Assembly: GCF_004216905.1 (NCBI RefSeq)
Contig: NZ_SGXJ01000002.1
Span: 558,001 to 622,000, forward strand
Direction of reading: 5' to 3'
From: Kribbella sp. VKM Ac-2569
Lineage (GTDB): Bacteria; Actinomycetota; Actinomycetes; Propionibacteriales; Kribbellaceae
DNA: 64,000 nucleotides
Below the pieces are notes generated by a model. The model was not told where the DNA came from, did not search any database, and saw only the letters and a program-made list of their open reading frames with translations. The stretch's first letter is position 1, and each line of letters starts with the position of its first letter. Below are positions 1 to 8,202 of the stretch, piece by piece. A program made the position numbers and the translations under genes.

Positions 1-576
1 ACCATGGACAGGCCACTCGACGAGGACGAGGCGGCGTTCGCCGACTTCGCCGAGGTCCCCGACTGGCGTGCCATCGCGGGCCCGAACAACGACGCCAGCG
101 GACCGGATGTCGTCCGGGCGATCGTGCAGCGGGTCACCGCGGCCACCGACTGGAAGCCCTGGCCGCTCGCGGCGGGCGAGCAGATCGACCCGGTGCTGGC
201 GTCGTGGGGGTTCACCACCAAGCGCGGCAGCACGATCGTCGTGTTCCCCGGCATGGCGTACGCCGATGCGCTCAACAGCGGATGGTGCGCGTACCAGCTC
301 GGCCCGGACGACACGGCGGAGGCCGAGGCCGGGCTCGACGCGCATTGGCCGGACCACGTGGCGCTGGCCCGCAAGTACTTCGGCGAGCCGGACTACGTCA
401 GTGACGACAGCAACCCGAACTTCCTCGACGAGTGGGGCCCGGGAGCCGGCGCGGACAAGCGCCACCTCGCCACCTGGCTCCTCAACGGCGCCCATCTGCG
501 GCTGTTCAGCACCAAGCCGAGCCGGGACCCACTGACCCCCGCGGTCGGTGTCAGCTACGCGATCTACATCGACTAG
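1..576 (+). CDS. Conserved hypothetical protein, cassette gene A1 (probably 5'-truncated by the window edge)
   Basis: Soluble protein of about 190 residues with no signal peptide or membrane segment and no family I can name with confidence. It aligns without a gap to the protein at 5889-6470, sharing DRPLD at the start, PDW, VSWGFTT-like and DEWxPGAG motifs and a near-identical end (TKPSxDPLT...YID). In the paralogue the start reads MKTQDRPLD; here the codon before the ATG at position 4 reads Thr and that ATG aligns with Gln, so the true start is probably two codons outside the window. The stop codon lies inside the ribosome-binding site of the next gene (TAGGAGAC), suggesting translational coupling with the repeat protein that follows. 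Function unknown; the pairing with a B gene is kept in both copies. Confidence 0.75.
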   Translation, partial: TMDRPLDEDEAAFADFAEVPDWRAIAGPNNDASGPDVVRAIVQRVTAATDWKPWPLAAGEQIDPVLASWGFTTKRGSTIVVFPGMAYADALNSGWCAYQLGPDDTAEAEAGLDAHWPDHVALARKYFGEPDYVSDDSNPNFLDEWGPGAGADKRHLATWLLNGAHLRLFSTKPSRDPLTPAVGVSYAIYID

Positions 577-584
577 GAGACGCC

Positions 585-1736
585 ATGACGACACCATCGG
601 AAGGCCGCCCCGGCTGGGAGCAGGGCAGCTGGGGCCAGTCCATGGACTGGCTGAGCAATCTGTCCGAACAGCAGCAGGAGAACCTCCGGACATTCGTGGG
701 AATGACGCCGGATCAGCGGCAGGCTGCGACTGCGTTCGTGAACCTCGACGACCGCCAGCAGGCGAACCTGATGCGAGCGGCGAACTCGGACCCGCTGAAG
801 GACCGCGTGTCCAACGCGATCCGCGGCGCGGTCGCACGGGTCCACCTGACGTACGACCGGACCCAGACGAGGCTGAGCGAGATGGCCACGTCCCTGGCCA
901 GTCAGGGCCGGCAGTACCGCGACGCCGCTGTCACCGGCGTCCGTGACGCTCGGGACACCGTCGTACAAGGTGCACGGGATGCGCGGGACACCGTCGTACA
1001 GGGTGCACGGGACGCTCGCGACACCGTCGTACAAGGCGCCCGGGACACGCGGGACACGGTTGTGCAGGGCGCGCGCGGCGCCCGGGACCGGGTCGAGGAG
1101 CTCGGCCAGCAGGCCGTCGGCGCCTACGAGACCGGCCGGGACCGGGTTGTGGACGCGGCCCAGCGCGGGCAGGTCCGGCTCGACCAGGCCTGGCAGAGTG
1201 GCGCCGACCGTGTCGGCGAGATGCGGGACTCGGTTGTCCAGGGTGCCCGGGGCGCGCGGGACACGGTTGTGCAGGGCGCGCGCGACGGCCGCGACGCGGT
1301 CGTCGGCGCCGGGCGGGACGCGATGGCCGCCGGCCGGAACGCTGCCGCCAAGGCGGGCCGTTGGTTCGAGGGCAAGTTCAACAACGCCATGGTGAAGGCC
1401 GAGAGCTCGCTGGCCAGCTACAACGCCGGCCGGCACGACCCGGAACTCGGCGCGAACACGATCAGCGCGAAGGACCGTACGGAGATGGCGCAGAAGTTCA
1501 GCGCCGCCATGTCCGCTCCGACTCTGGAAGAGCGCAACCAGATCATCCAGGGCATGGCCCAGTCGTCGCAGGCCCAGATGGACGCGCAGAACTCCGCGCT
1601 CCGCGCCCTGGGTGGCGTGGCCCCGGCCGCAGGCGCCATCCCCCAGGGGGCCACGCAGACGCAGCAGCCGACGGAGCAGGCCGCCACCACCAACCTGCAG
1701 AAGAACAACGACAACAAGGGCATCGGCGGTCGCTGA
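585..1736 (+). CDS. Repeat-rich helical protein, cassette gene B1
   Basis: 383 residues, starting at the ATG 9 nt after the A1 stop codon with TAGGAGAC as ribosome-binding site. Residues 20-110 are Gln-rich and predicted helical. Residues 119-162 hold four near-perfect 11-residue repeats (ARDARDTVVQG), a fifth diverged unit follows, and residues 213-242 carry more copies. Eleven-residue amphipathic repeats are typical of proteins that lie on lipid surfaces (apolipoproteins, synucleins, LEA proteins), but the family here is unrecognised. Residues 260-345 are again helical; the tail (350-383) is Ala/Gln/Asn-rich and low-complexity. No signal peptide or membrane segment is seen. It is the partner of A1 and occupies the same place as the dissimilar B2. 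Confidence 0.75.
   Translation: MTTPSEGRPGWEQGSWGQSMDWLSNLSEQQQENLRTFVGMTPDQRQAATAFVNLDDRQQANLMRAANSDPLKDRVSNAIRGAVARVHLTYDRTQTRLSEMATSLASQGRQYRDAAVTGVRDARDTVVQGARDARDTVVQGARDARDTVVQGARDTRDTVVQGARGARDRVEELGQQAVGAYETGRDRVVDAAQRGQVRLDQAWQSGADRVGEMRDSVVQGARGARDTVVQGARDGRDAVVGAGRDAMAAGRNAAAKAGRWFEGKFNNAMVKAESSLASYNAGRHDPELGANTISAKDRTEMAQKFSAAMSAPTLEERNQIIQGMAQSSQAQMDAQNSALRALGGVAPAAGAIPQGATQTQQPTEQAATTNLQKNNDNKGIGGR
939..1070 (+). repeat. Four tandem 33-bp coding repeats
   Basis: Four consecutive 33-nt units encode VRDARDTVVQG and then three near-identical copies. The units differ mostly at synonymous third positions, so selection has kept the peptide. They lie fully in frame inside B1. Confidence 0.85.
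1221..1310 (+). repeat. Second block of the 33-bp coding repeat
   Basis: Encodes MRDSVVQG, ARGARDTVVQG and ARDGRDAVVGA, the same 11-residue unit as at 939-1070, separated from it by about 50 unrelated residues. Confidence 0.75.
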
Positions 1737-1756
1737 CCTCGATCACCCGAAGCACC

Positions 1757-1797
1757 ACGGCAGACGCCGCCGAGCCTGGCTCGGCGGCGTCTGCCGT
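1757..1797. terminator. Bidirectional hairpin between convergent genes
   Basis: Near-perfect inverted repeat of about 18-20 bp (ACGGCAGACGCC...GGCGTCTGCCGT) with a tiny loop, placed between the end of B1 on the plus strand and the end of the AI-2E permease on the minus strand. There is no long T tract, as is common in actinomycetes. Confidence 0.8.
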
Positions 1798-1813
1798 TGT
1801 GTACCCGGGGTAG

Positions 1814-3061
1814 TCAGTCGGTATGGGCGGCCTGGGCGGTGGTGTCCTCCACTTGCTGATGGCGGCGTCTGGGGAGGGGTCTTGGAGGTTCGGGGTCTAC
1901 GTCGTGGCCGGCCAGGTGGTTGACGATGGCGTTCAGGACGGCGGCAGTCGGGACCGCTACCAGGGCGCCGACGATGCCGGCGATGACCACGCCGGTGGCG
2001 ATCGCGAGGATGATCGCCAGCGGGTGGACGCTGACCGCGCGGCCGAGCAGGAACGGCTGCAGGACGTGCGCTTCCAGTTGCTGTACGCCGATCACGACGG
2101 CGAGCATGATGATCGCGATGAGGGGGCCCTTGGCAACCAACGCGACGAGGACCGCGACCACGCCGCTGATCAGGGCGCCGACGACCGGGATGAACGCGCC
2201 GACGAAGACCAGGATGCCGATCGCGCTCACCAGCGGCAGGCCGAGGATCGCGGCGCCGAGCGAGATCCCGACCGCGTCGACCGCGGCGACGATCACCGTG
2301 GCGCGGACGAACGCGGTCAGCGAGACCCACGCCTTCCGGCCCGACGAGTCGGCCTTGTCGCGGGCCCGGCGCGGGAACAGCCGGACCAGCCACGACCAGA
2401 TCTGCTCGCCCTGGTACAGGAAGAAGAACAGGCAGAACAGCGAGATGAACAGGCCGGCCACCGCGTGCGTCGCCGTCGTACCGACCGCCGCGGCCTGTTG
2501 ACCGAGCGCGCCGCCAGACGTGATCTGGTCCTGCAACTGCTTGAACAGGTTGGTGATGTCCGCGTCGGTGAGGCCGAAGTTGATCCGGCCCAGGTCGCGC
2601 AGCTTCTGCACACCCTCACCGACCTGGTCGGACAGGTCCTCGAACTGTCCGGCGATCTGCGTCCCGACCACGGTCAGCAGTCCGGCGACCACCACGATCG
2701 TCGCGAGCACAGTGATGCCGGCCGCGGCGCCGCGCGGCAGGCGGAGCTTCTGCAGGCCGGTGGTGACGGGGATCAGGAGGGCGGTGAGGAGTACGCCGAC
2801 GGTCACCGGTACGACGACCTCGGACAGGTACCGCATCCCGTAGCCGATCACGCCGACGGCCGCGACGATCACCAGGAACCGCCAGGCCCACGCACTGGCG
2901 ATCTCCATCGCCGGCGTCACACCGTGATCCACCTTCGCCGTCGACCGCGTTGCCACCGGCACCTCGGCCGCCGACTCGCTGGACGACTCCAGCACGTCGT
3001 TGTCCGCAACCGGACTCGGCTGGTCCTGTGCCTCGGTCTCGTCCCGCCCCGACTCGCTCAT
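1814..3061 (-). CDS. AI-2E family transporter (PerM-like permease)
   Basis: 415-residue integral membrane protein. After a polar, acidic N-terminus of about 55 residues come the hydrophobic segments of the AI-2E/PerM fold: two or three helices, a soluble region of roughly 80 residues (LSDQVGEGVQKLRDLG...), then five more helices with the conserved GxIPxxG-type stretch (VGAFIPVVGAL). Members export small molecules or act in pH/Na+ homeostasis; the substrate is not predictable here. I moved the start to the ATG at 3061, which has GGAGGTGG just upstream; the longer frame has no such signal. It lies 31 nt after the GlmL/MutL-like gene on the same strand and may be co-transcribed with it. Confidence 0.85.
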   Translation of the reverse strand: MSESGRDETEAQDQPSPVADNDVLESSSESAAEVPVATRSTAKVDHGVTPAMEIASAWAWRFLVIVAAVGVIGYGMRYLSEVVVPVTVGVLLTALLIPVTTGLQKLRLPRGAAAGITVLATIVVVAGLLTVVGTQIAGQFEDLSDQVGEGVQKLRDLGRINFGLTDADITNLFKQLQDQITSGGALGQQAAAVGTTATHAVAGLFISLFCLFFFLYQGEQIWSWLVRLFPRRARDKADSSGRKAWVSLTAFVRATVIVAAVDAVGISLGAAILGLPLVSAIGILVFVGAFIPVVGALISGVVAVLVALVAKGPLIAIIMLAVVIGVQQLEAHVLQPFLLGRAVSVHPLAIILAIATGVVIAGIVGALVAVPTAAVLNAIVNHLAGHDVDPEPPRPLPRRRHQQVEDTTAQAAHTD

Positions 3062-3092
3062 CCCACCTCCGCAAGCTGATGTGCTGATGAGA

Positions 3093-4463
3093 CTAGTGCC
3101 CGGTGCGGCTCGTTCCATGAATGTGGGCGGCCAGGCCTTCGGCGGCCTTCGGGGCGTCGTCCGCGAGCAAGCCGACCGCGGCGAGCACGTAGTCCGCATC
3201 GACGCACACCTCGGCGTGCTGCGGAACGAGCCAGCCCTCCTCCTGCGCGTTGGTCCCGATCGAACCGAGGATCCGCGCCGCGACGTCCGGCGGGTTGTGC
3301 CGCAGCACTCCCCCGGACCCGACCAGCAGATCGACCTCGCGCAGATCCTTCCCGGAGCGCTCGATCACCCGCCCACCGGGCCCGAACACGATCCGCTGCC
3401 GCCCCGCGTGCCGCCGCAGTGCGACCGTCGCGGCAACGCTCGCCAAAGTCTCGTCGTACGACGCCTCACGTCCACTGTCCGGAAGGTACGACGGGTCCGC
3501 GCGCCGGCGTTCGGCCGCCGCGTGCACCTCGTCCACGTCCGCGATCAGCCCCGCCTCGGCGCCGGCCGCAACGACAGGTACGGCGCTCCAGCGCATCCCG
3601 AGATCGCCCTCGACGGTCCGGGTCACGGGATGGGGCGCGACCACCTCGCGGCCGAGGTTCGCGTCCTCGGGGTCGAGCTCGATCACCGAGTGCACGTCGG
3701 TGGTGGCGCCGCCGATGTCCACGACCGCCACGTCACCGTGCAGCGCGGCGAGTACCTCGACACCCCGCAGTACGACGTCCGGTGTCGCGGCGCGGACCAT
3801 CCGCGTGAAGGACGGGTCCCGCGACAGGTTCTTCCCGCCGATCACGTGCTCCAGGAACATCTCCCGGATCGCGGCCCGGGCACTGTCCGGCGCGAACACG
3901 CCGATCTCAGGTACGACGTTTTCCGCCAGCACATGCGGTACGTCCGCTGCGGTCAGTGTTTCCGTGATTTCCGTCCGCGCATCGATGTTGCCCGCGACAA
4001 CGACCGGTTTCCGCCACTTGTACTTCGCCAGCGTCTCGGCGGCCTTCAGCAGTACAGCCGAGTTGCCACCGTCGGTGCCGCCGAGCAGCAGGACGACATC
4101 CGGGCGGTCCTTGCGCAGCTCCTTCTGGCTCGTCGCGCTCAGCCCACCGCTGACGACCGCTACGACGCGCCCGCCGCTGGACAAGGCGACCCGCTTCCCC
4201 GCCTCAGCGGTCACGAGCTCTTCGTTGCCAACGACACCGATCCGCAGACCGCCGCCCGCACTCGAACAGGCCAGCACCTCGGCATTCCGCACACCGCGGT
4301 CGGCCGCTTCGAGTACGACGCGACAGGCCTGCCACCCGTCCATGACGTCGGTCTCGATCGTCGTACGGTGCTCGGCCCGGGCCACGAGCTCGCCCGAGCC
4401 GGAATCCACCGCAACCGCCTTCGTGAAGGTCGACCCGAAGTCGACCGCCACTACAATGCTCAT
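3093..4463 (-). CDS. GlmL/MutL-family ASKHA protein (glutamate mutase accessory type)
   Basis: 456 residues. The N-terminus carries the phosphate-1 loop of the actin/Hsp70/sugar-kinase fold (DFGSTFTK, residues 8-15), and the middle carries a phosphate-2-like VVDIGGATTDVHS. This is the GlmL/MutL family found beside adenosylcobalamin-dependent glutamate or ornithine mutases and thought to act as an ATP-dependent reactivase or chaperone; it is unrelated to the DNA mismatch-repair MutL. No mutase subunit gene is present in the window, so this copy is an orphan. It follows cystathionine gamma-synthase by 76 nt on the same strand. Start ATG with GAGGA upstream. Confidence 0.85.
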   Translation of the reverse strand: MSIVVAVDFGSTFTKAVAVDSGSGELVARAEHRTTIETDVMDGWQACRVVLEAADRGVRNAEVLACSSAGGGLRIGVVGNEELVTAEAGKRVALSSGGRVVAVVSGGLSATSQKELRKDRPDVVLLLGGTDGGNSAVLLKAAETLAKYKWRKPVVVAGNIDARTEITETLTAADVPHVLAENVVPEIGVFAPDSARAAIREMFLEHVIGGKNLSRDPSFTRMVRAATPDVVLRGVEVLAALHGDVAVVDIGGATTDVHSVIELDPEDANLGREVVAPHPVTRTVEGDLGMRWSAVPVVAAGAEAGLIADVDEVHAAAERRRADPSYLPDSGREASYDETLASVAATVALRRHAGRQRIVFGPGGRVIERSGKDLREVDLLVGSGGVLRHNPPDVAARILGSIGTNAQEEGWLVPQHAEVCVDADYVLAAVGLLADDAPKAAEGLAAHIHGTSRTGH

Positions 4464-4539
4464 CCACGTCCTCGCTGCGCTCCGGGCGCGGATGAGGCAC
4501 GGAGGGCGCTGTGCTTGATGGTGAGCTCGCTGCGCTCGC

Positions 4540-5694
4540 TCACGCCATTGCGCGATCGAGGTCGAGCAAGAGGTCGTCGATCGTCTCGATGCCGACGCTC
4601 AACCGGATCAGGTCCGCCGGGACCTCGAGCGGGGTGCCGGCGACCGAAGCGTGCGTCATCTTGCCGGGGTGCTCGATGAGGGACTCGACACCGCCGAGCG
4701 ACTCCCCGAGCGTGAAGACCTCGGCCTTGTTGCAGATGTCCAGTGCCTGCGCCTCGCCGCCGGTGACGCGGAAGCTGACGATCCCGCCGAACCGCTTCAT
4801 CTGCTTGGCGGCGGTCTCGTGACCCGGATGCCCGTCGACGCCCGGGTACAGCACCTGGCTGACGGACTGGTGCCGCTGCAGGAACTCGACGACCTTCTCG
4901 GCGTTGTCGCTGTGCCGGTCCATCCGGACGCCGAGCGTCTTGATGCCGCGCAGCACCAACCACGAGTCGAACGGCCCGGCGACGGCGCCGATCGCGTTCT
5001 GGTGGAAAGCGATCTTCTCGGCCAGCTCGGCGTCCCGCACGATCAGCGCGCCGCCGACCACGTCGGAGTGCCCGCCCATGTACTTCGTCGTCGAGTGCAC
5101 GACCACGTCCGCGCCGAGCTCCAGCGGCTGCTGCAGGTACGGCGAGGCGAAGGTGTTGTCGACCACCAGCAGGGCGCCGGCGTCGTGCGCGATCTGGGCG
5201 ACGATGGCGATGTCCGCGACGTTCAGCAGCGGGTTGGTCGGGGTCTCCAGCCAGACGACCTTCGTCTTCCCCGGCTGGATCGCGGCCCGGATCGCGTCCG
5301 GGTGCGTGACCGCGGCCGGCGTCATCTCGACACCCCAGGTGCCGAGAACGCGGGCGAACAGGCGGAACGTGCCGCCGTACGCGTCGTCGGGGAACACGAC
5401 GTGGTCACCCGGCACGCACAGCGAGCGGATCAGGGTGTCCTCGGCGGCGAGACCGCTGGCGAACGCGAAGCCGCGGGTGCCGGCCTCGATCGCGGCCAGA
5501 CACTCCTCCAGCGCCGTCCGGGTCGGGTTCGCCGAGCGGGAGTACTCGTACCCGTTGCGCAGCCCGCCGACGCCGTCCTGCTTGTAGGTGCTGGTCGCGT
5601 AGATCGGCGGCACGACCGAGCCGGTCGTCGGGTCGGGCTCGTTCCCGGCGTGGATCGCGAGCGTTTCGAAGCCGTAATGGTGTTCCGTGTTCAC
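4540..5694 (-). CDS. metB: Cystathionine gamma-synthase (PLP-dependent Cys/Met metabolism enzyme)
   Basis: 384 residues, fold-type I PLP enzyme that replaces the activated acyl group of homoserine with cysteine to make cystathionine. The PLP lysine is K204 in HSTTKYMGGHSD; D179 (VVDN) should contact the pyridine nitrogen, and GYEYSRSANPTR near residue 48 is the cofactor-phosphate/substrate motif. The GTG at 5694 is preferred because NTEHHYGFETLAIHAG is the usual N-terminus and gives the usual family length; the frame runs 45 codons further without support. A gamma-lyase activity cannot be excluded from sequence. Cystathionine beta-synthase is encoded 35 kb away at 40170-41543. Confidence 0.9.
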   Translation of the reverse strand: MNTEHHYGFETLAIHAGNEPDPTTGSVVPPIYATSTYKQDGVGGLRNGYEYSRSANPTRTALEECLAAIEAGTRGFAFASGLAAEDTLIRSLCVPGDHVVFPDDAYGGTFRLFARVLGTWGVEMTPAAVTHPDAIRAAIQPGKTKVVWLETPTNPLLNVADIAIVAQIAHDAGALLVVDNTFASPYLQQPLELGADVVVHSTTKYMGGHSDVVGGALIVRDAELAEKIAFHQNAIGAVAGPFDSWLVLRGIKTLGVRMDRHSDNAEKVVEFLQRHQSVSQVLYPGVDGHPGHETAAKQMKRFGGIVSFRVTGGEAQALDICNKAEVFTLGESLGGVESLIEHPGKMTHASVAGTPLEVPADLIRLSVGIETIDDLLLDLDRAMA

Positions 5695-5888
5695 CGGACC
5701 AGCGTACGGCCTGGTCTGCTCGGGTCCTGCAGCACGTCCGGTGCTGAGATGATGCGGCGGATCCCAGTTGTCCACAGGTGCGTCGTACTGGCTGGCGAAT
5801 GACCCATTGGGCCGCCTACGGTTGCGCACAGAGGGTCATCTAGAGGGTTGCGGTCATGGAACCTGGCAAGGAAGGACGACGGCGCCGG

Positions 5889-6470
5889 ATGAAGACGCAG
5901 GACAGGCCGCTCGACCAGGACGACCTGGCGATGGCGGATCTCGCCGAGATTCCGGACTGGACCGTGATCGCGGGACCGGACGGGGACGAGGCCGGGCCGG
6001 AGGTGGTGCGCGCTCTGGTGAACCGGGTGATGGGTCAGACCTCGTGGCAGCCGTGGCCGCTGCAGGCCGGCGAGGTGATCGGCGCCGACATGGTCTCGTG
6101 GGGGTTCACCACGCAGCGCGGCACCACGATGATCGTGTTCGACGGCCTGGCGTTCCCGGACTGCCCGGACAGCGGCTGGTCGGCGTACGAGATCGGTCCG
6201 GACGACATCGCCGCCGCCGAGTCCGGGCTGGACACGCACTGGCCCGACCACCTCGCGCTCGCGACAAGGCACTGGGGCCGGCCCGACTACGTCGGTGACG
6301 AGAGCAGTCCGACGTTCGCCGACGAGTGGGAGCCCGGCGCCGGGACCGGCCGCCGGCACCTGGCCGTCTGGCTGCGTCCAGGCGCCCAGATCCACCTGTA
6401 CAGCACGAAGCCGAGCAAGGACCCGCTGACCGCGTCTGTCGGGGTCAACTACGCCGTGTACATCGACTAG
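5889..6470 (+). CDS. Conserved hypothetical protein, cassette gene A2
   Basis: 193 residues starting MKTQDRPLD, gapless paralogue of A1 at the left edge (well over half the residues are identical by eye). Conserved features are two Trp-rich patches (PDW, SWQPWPL), SWGFTTQRG, the acidic GPDD, HWPDH, DEWEPGAG and the C-terminal YSTKPSKDPLT...YID. It is probably cytoplasmic with a mixed alpha/beta fold. The ATG at 5889 is preceded by AAGGAAGGA at 12 nt; an in-frame ATG at 5856 with GAGGGTT would add 11 basic residues absent from A1. The stop codon is embedded in the ribosome-binding site of B2, exactly as in the first cassette. Function unknown. Confidence 0.75.
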   Translation: MKTQDRPLDQDDLAMADLAEIPDWTVIAGPDGDEAGPEVVRALVNRVMGQTSWQPWPLQAGEVIGADMVSWGFTTQRGTTMIVFDGLAFPDCPDSGWSAYEIGPDDIAAAESGLDTHWPDHLALATRHWGRPDYVGDESSPTFADEWEPGAGTGRRHLAVWLRPGAQIHLYSTKPSKDPLTASVGVNYAVYID

Positions 6471-6478
6471 GAGACCCG

Positions 6479-7882
6479 ATGAGTGAGCCCTCTCAGGAAG
6501 GCACTGGCGTCCGTGCCCGGTACTCCCGCCATCGGGCCAGGGTGCGGGGTCGCAAGACGCTGAAGGCGGCGTACGCGCAGGCGGCCCGCGACGTGAAGCG
6601 CATGGACCCTGCGGTCCGCGAGCGGATCGGTCGCGCCAACATCACGCAGGCCGACCTGCAGCAGCTGGCGAGCCTCCACGTCGACGCACAGTTGCGGCCG
6701 GATCGGTACGCCGATGTCTCACAGCGGCTCGGCCAGGAGGCGGGCAGCCGGCTGGAGCGGGGAGGCCCCGAGCCCAGGCAGCCCCGGCAGACCAGGAACC
6801 CACTGCGCCAGGTCGTCAACCGGTACTCGCGCTGGGGGCGGAACGAACGGCAGGGCACGAAGCTGCTCAAGGCCGCGCTGACGCAGGCGGCGAAGGATGT
6901 GAAACGCACAGATCCGTCGGTGCTGCAGGCGATCGGTCGATCGAGGCTGAACAGCTCGGACCTTGCGGCGCTGGCCTCGGGCCGGATGGATCAGGTGTTC
7001 CGGCCGGAGGGCCGGTTCCAGGGAGTGCCGGGGCAGCAGAACGGCGCTGGGCGGCAAGGGCAGGGCATCCAGTCCCGGGACGCGGTCCGGCAGGCGCCGT
7101 CGCCGCAACAGTCCGAGCAGATGGCCCAGCGGACCGCGGCGCTGCAGCAGTCGATCCTGGAGAGCCAGCAGCAGGCCCTCACGCTGATGCAGGAGAACAA
7201 CCGCCTCCAGGCGGAGATGCGTCAGCTGCTCGAGGCGCGCGTCCAGCAACTCCAGCAGGAAAACGCCAACCCTGCCCTCGAACCGGGCCAGGACCAGGAA
7301 CGGGAAGGCGCCAACCAGCTCGAGGCAGGCAACGACCAGGAACCAGGCGAACGCACCGAAGGCGAAGCCGAGGCCCGCACAGACGACGAGCCCCGCACGA
7401 CGGGCGAAGCCGAGGTCGCCGAGCCCCGCGCTGAGGGTGAGCCCGAGGCCGGGAACGACAACGGGCCGGAGGCCGGCGAGGGTGGAGAACCGCAGACGCC
7501 CCAGGCCGGCTCGGAGGTCGAGGGTCCGCAGGCGCCGAATCCCGCCGAGGACTGGACCGTCTCGTCCGAAACCCAGGGCGAGTCCGTCAGGTCCGGCGAG
7601 GCCCAAGATGGCCGCCAGCCCACCGGCGAACTGAACGCACCCGCACCCAACGCTCAGGGCCCGCAGGAGCCGGCTGCCGGGGAGAAGTCGCCGGCGGAGC
7701 GCGACACCGTGGATGCACTCAGGTTCGTAAGGGAAGGCCACGACCCACTGACGAGCGTGTCGTCTCAGCAGACCGGAGAGGCCGTCAGGGCCGGCGGCGG
7801 TGACGACCCCAACAGGCGGCAGCAACGTAACGGCCAGGCGCCGACGACCAAGAAGGGCCCCGGCGGGCGAGAGGGTGGCTGA
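6479..7882 (+). CDS. Repeat-containing coiled-coil protein with acidic tail, cassette gene B2
   Basis: 467 residues, ATG 8 nt after the A2 stop with TAGGAGAC upstream. Two tandem modules of about 55 residues occur at 26-80 and 128-182; both contain KAAxxQAAxDVKRxDPxV followed by IGR, a DLxxLAS segment and an xRP end. Residues 205-270 are Gln-rich and likely coiled coil (QSILESQQQALTLMQENN). Residues 270-440 form a long disordered tail rich in Glu, Gly, Pro and Asn. There is no signal peptide, membrane segment or known catalytic motif. It shares gene position and operon structure with B1 but not its repeat unit, so the B slot is far more variable than the A slot. Confidence 0.75.
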   Translation: MSEPSQEGTGVRARYSRHRARVRGRKTLKAAYAQAARDVKRMDPAVRERIGRANITQADLQQLASLHVDAQLRPDRYADVSQRLGQEAGSRLERGGPEPRQPRQTRNPLRQVVNRYSRWGRNERQGTKLLKAALTQAAKDVKRTDPSVLQAIGRSRLNSSDLAALASGRMDQVFRPEGRFQGVPGQQNGAGRQGQGIQSRDAVRQAPSPQQSEQMAQRTAALQQSILESQQQALTLMQENNRLQAEMRQLLEARVQQLQQENANPALEPGQDQEREGANQLEAGNDQEPGERTEGEAEARTDDEPRTTGEAEVAEPRAEGEPEAGNDNGPEAGEGGEPQTPQAGSEVEGPQAPNPAEDWTVSSETQGESVRSGEAQDGRQPTGELNAPAPNAQGPQEPAAGEKSPAERDTVDALRFVREGHDPLTSVSSQQTGEAVRAGGGDDPNRRQQRNGQAPTTKKGPGGREGG

Positions 7883-7905
7883 CCCCACAACCTGACGTAC
7901 CAGGG

Positions 7906-8202
7906 TTAGAAGTCGACGAGATCCAGTTGGGTATCGACTGGGGTGCCGTCGAGCAGGCCTTCGGCGGTTCGGACCGGCTTCTTGACCGGGAGGACGTACG
8001 TGCCGGTCTTGGTCGGGAAGACAGAGGTTTGCCACGTGCTGCCGCCGACCGTGACCGAGACCCGTACCGACCCGAAGCCCTTCCGCCGCCCCTCGGTCAG
8101 GTCCGTGATCTCGTCGCTGACATCCTCCGGCACCGTGACGAAATACCAGCTGCCTTCACCCGGGTACTGCCACAGCGGCGCCGTGAATCGGTACCCGGTC
8201 AC
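7906..8202 (-). CDS. DUF1905 domain protein
   Basis: 98 residues, GTG start sharing a GTGA overlap with the stop of the TetR gene upstream. The sequence opens YRFTAPLWQYPGEGSWYFVTVP and continues with FGSVRVSVTVGGSTWQTSVFPTK and YVLPVKK, the pattern of the small beta-barrel DUF1905 proteins; biochemical role unknown. Translational coupling to the TetR regulator puts it under the same control as the MMPL exporter. Confidence 0.85.
   Translation of the reverse strand: MTGYRFTAPLWQYPGEGSWYFVTVPEDVSDEITDLTEGRRKGFGSVRVSVTVGGSTWQTSVFPTKTGTYVLPVKKPVRTAEGLLDGTPVDTQLDLVDF

Noticed and set aside
939..1310. 33-bp direct repeats taken as a CRISPR array
   Set aside because: The units follow each other with no spacers, stay in frame and encode a conserved peptide; no cas genes nearby.
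3093..4463. Mismatch-repair protein MutL
   Set aside because: The only link is the shared name. The sequence has an ASKHA fold with DFGSTFTK, not the GHKL ATPase motifs of MutL.
1..7882. A and B cassettes as a transposon pair or composite element
   Set aside because: No transposase, inverted terminal repeats or target-site duplications are visible at the cassette ends, and the genes between them are ordinary chromosomal ones.
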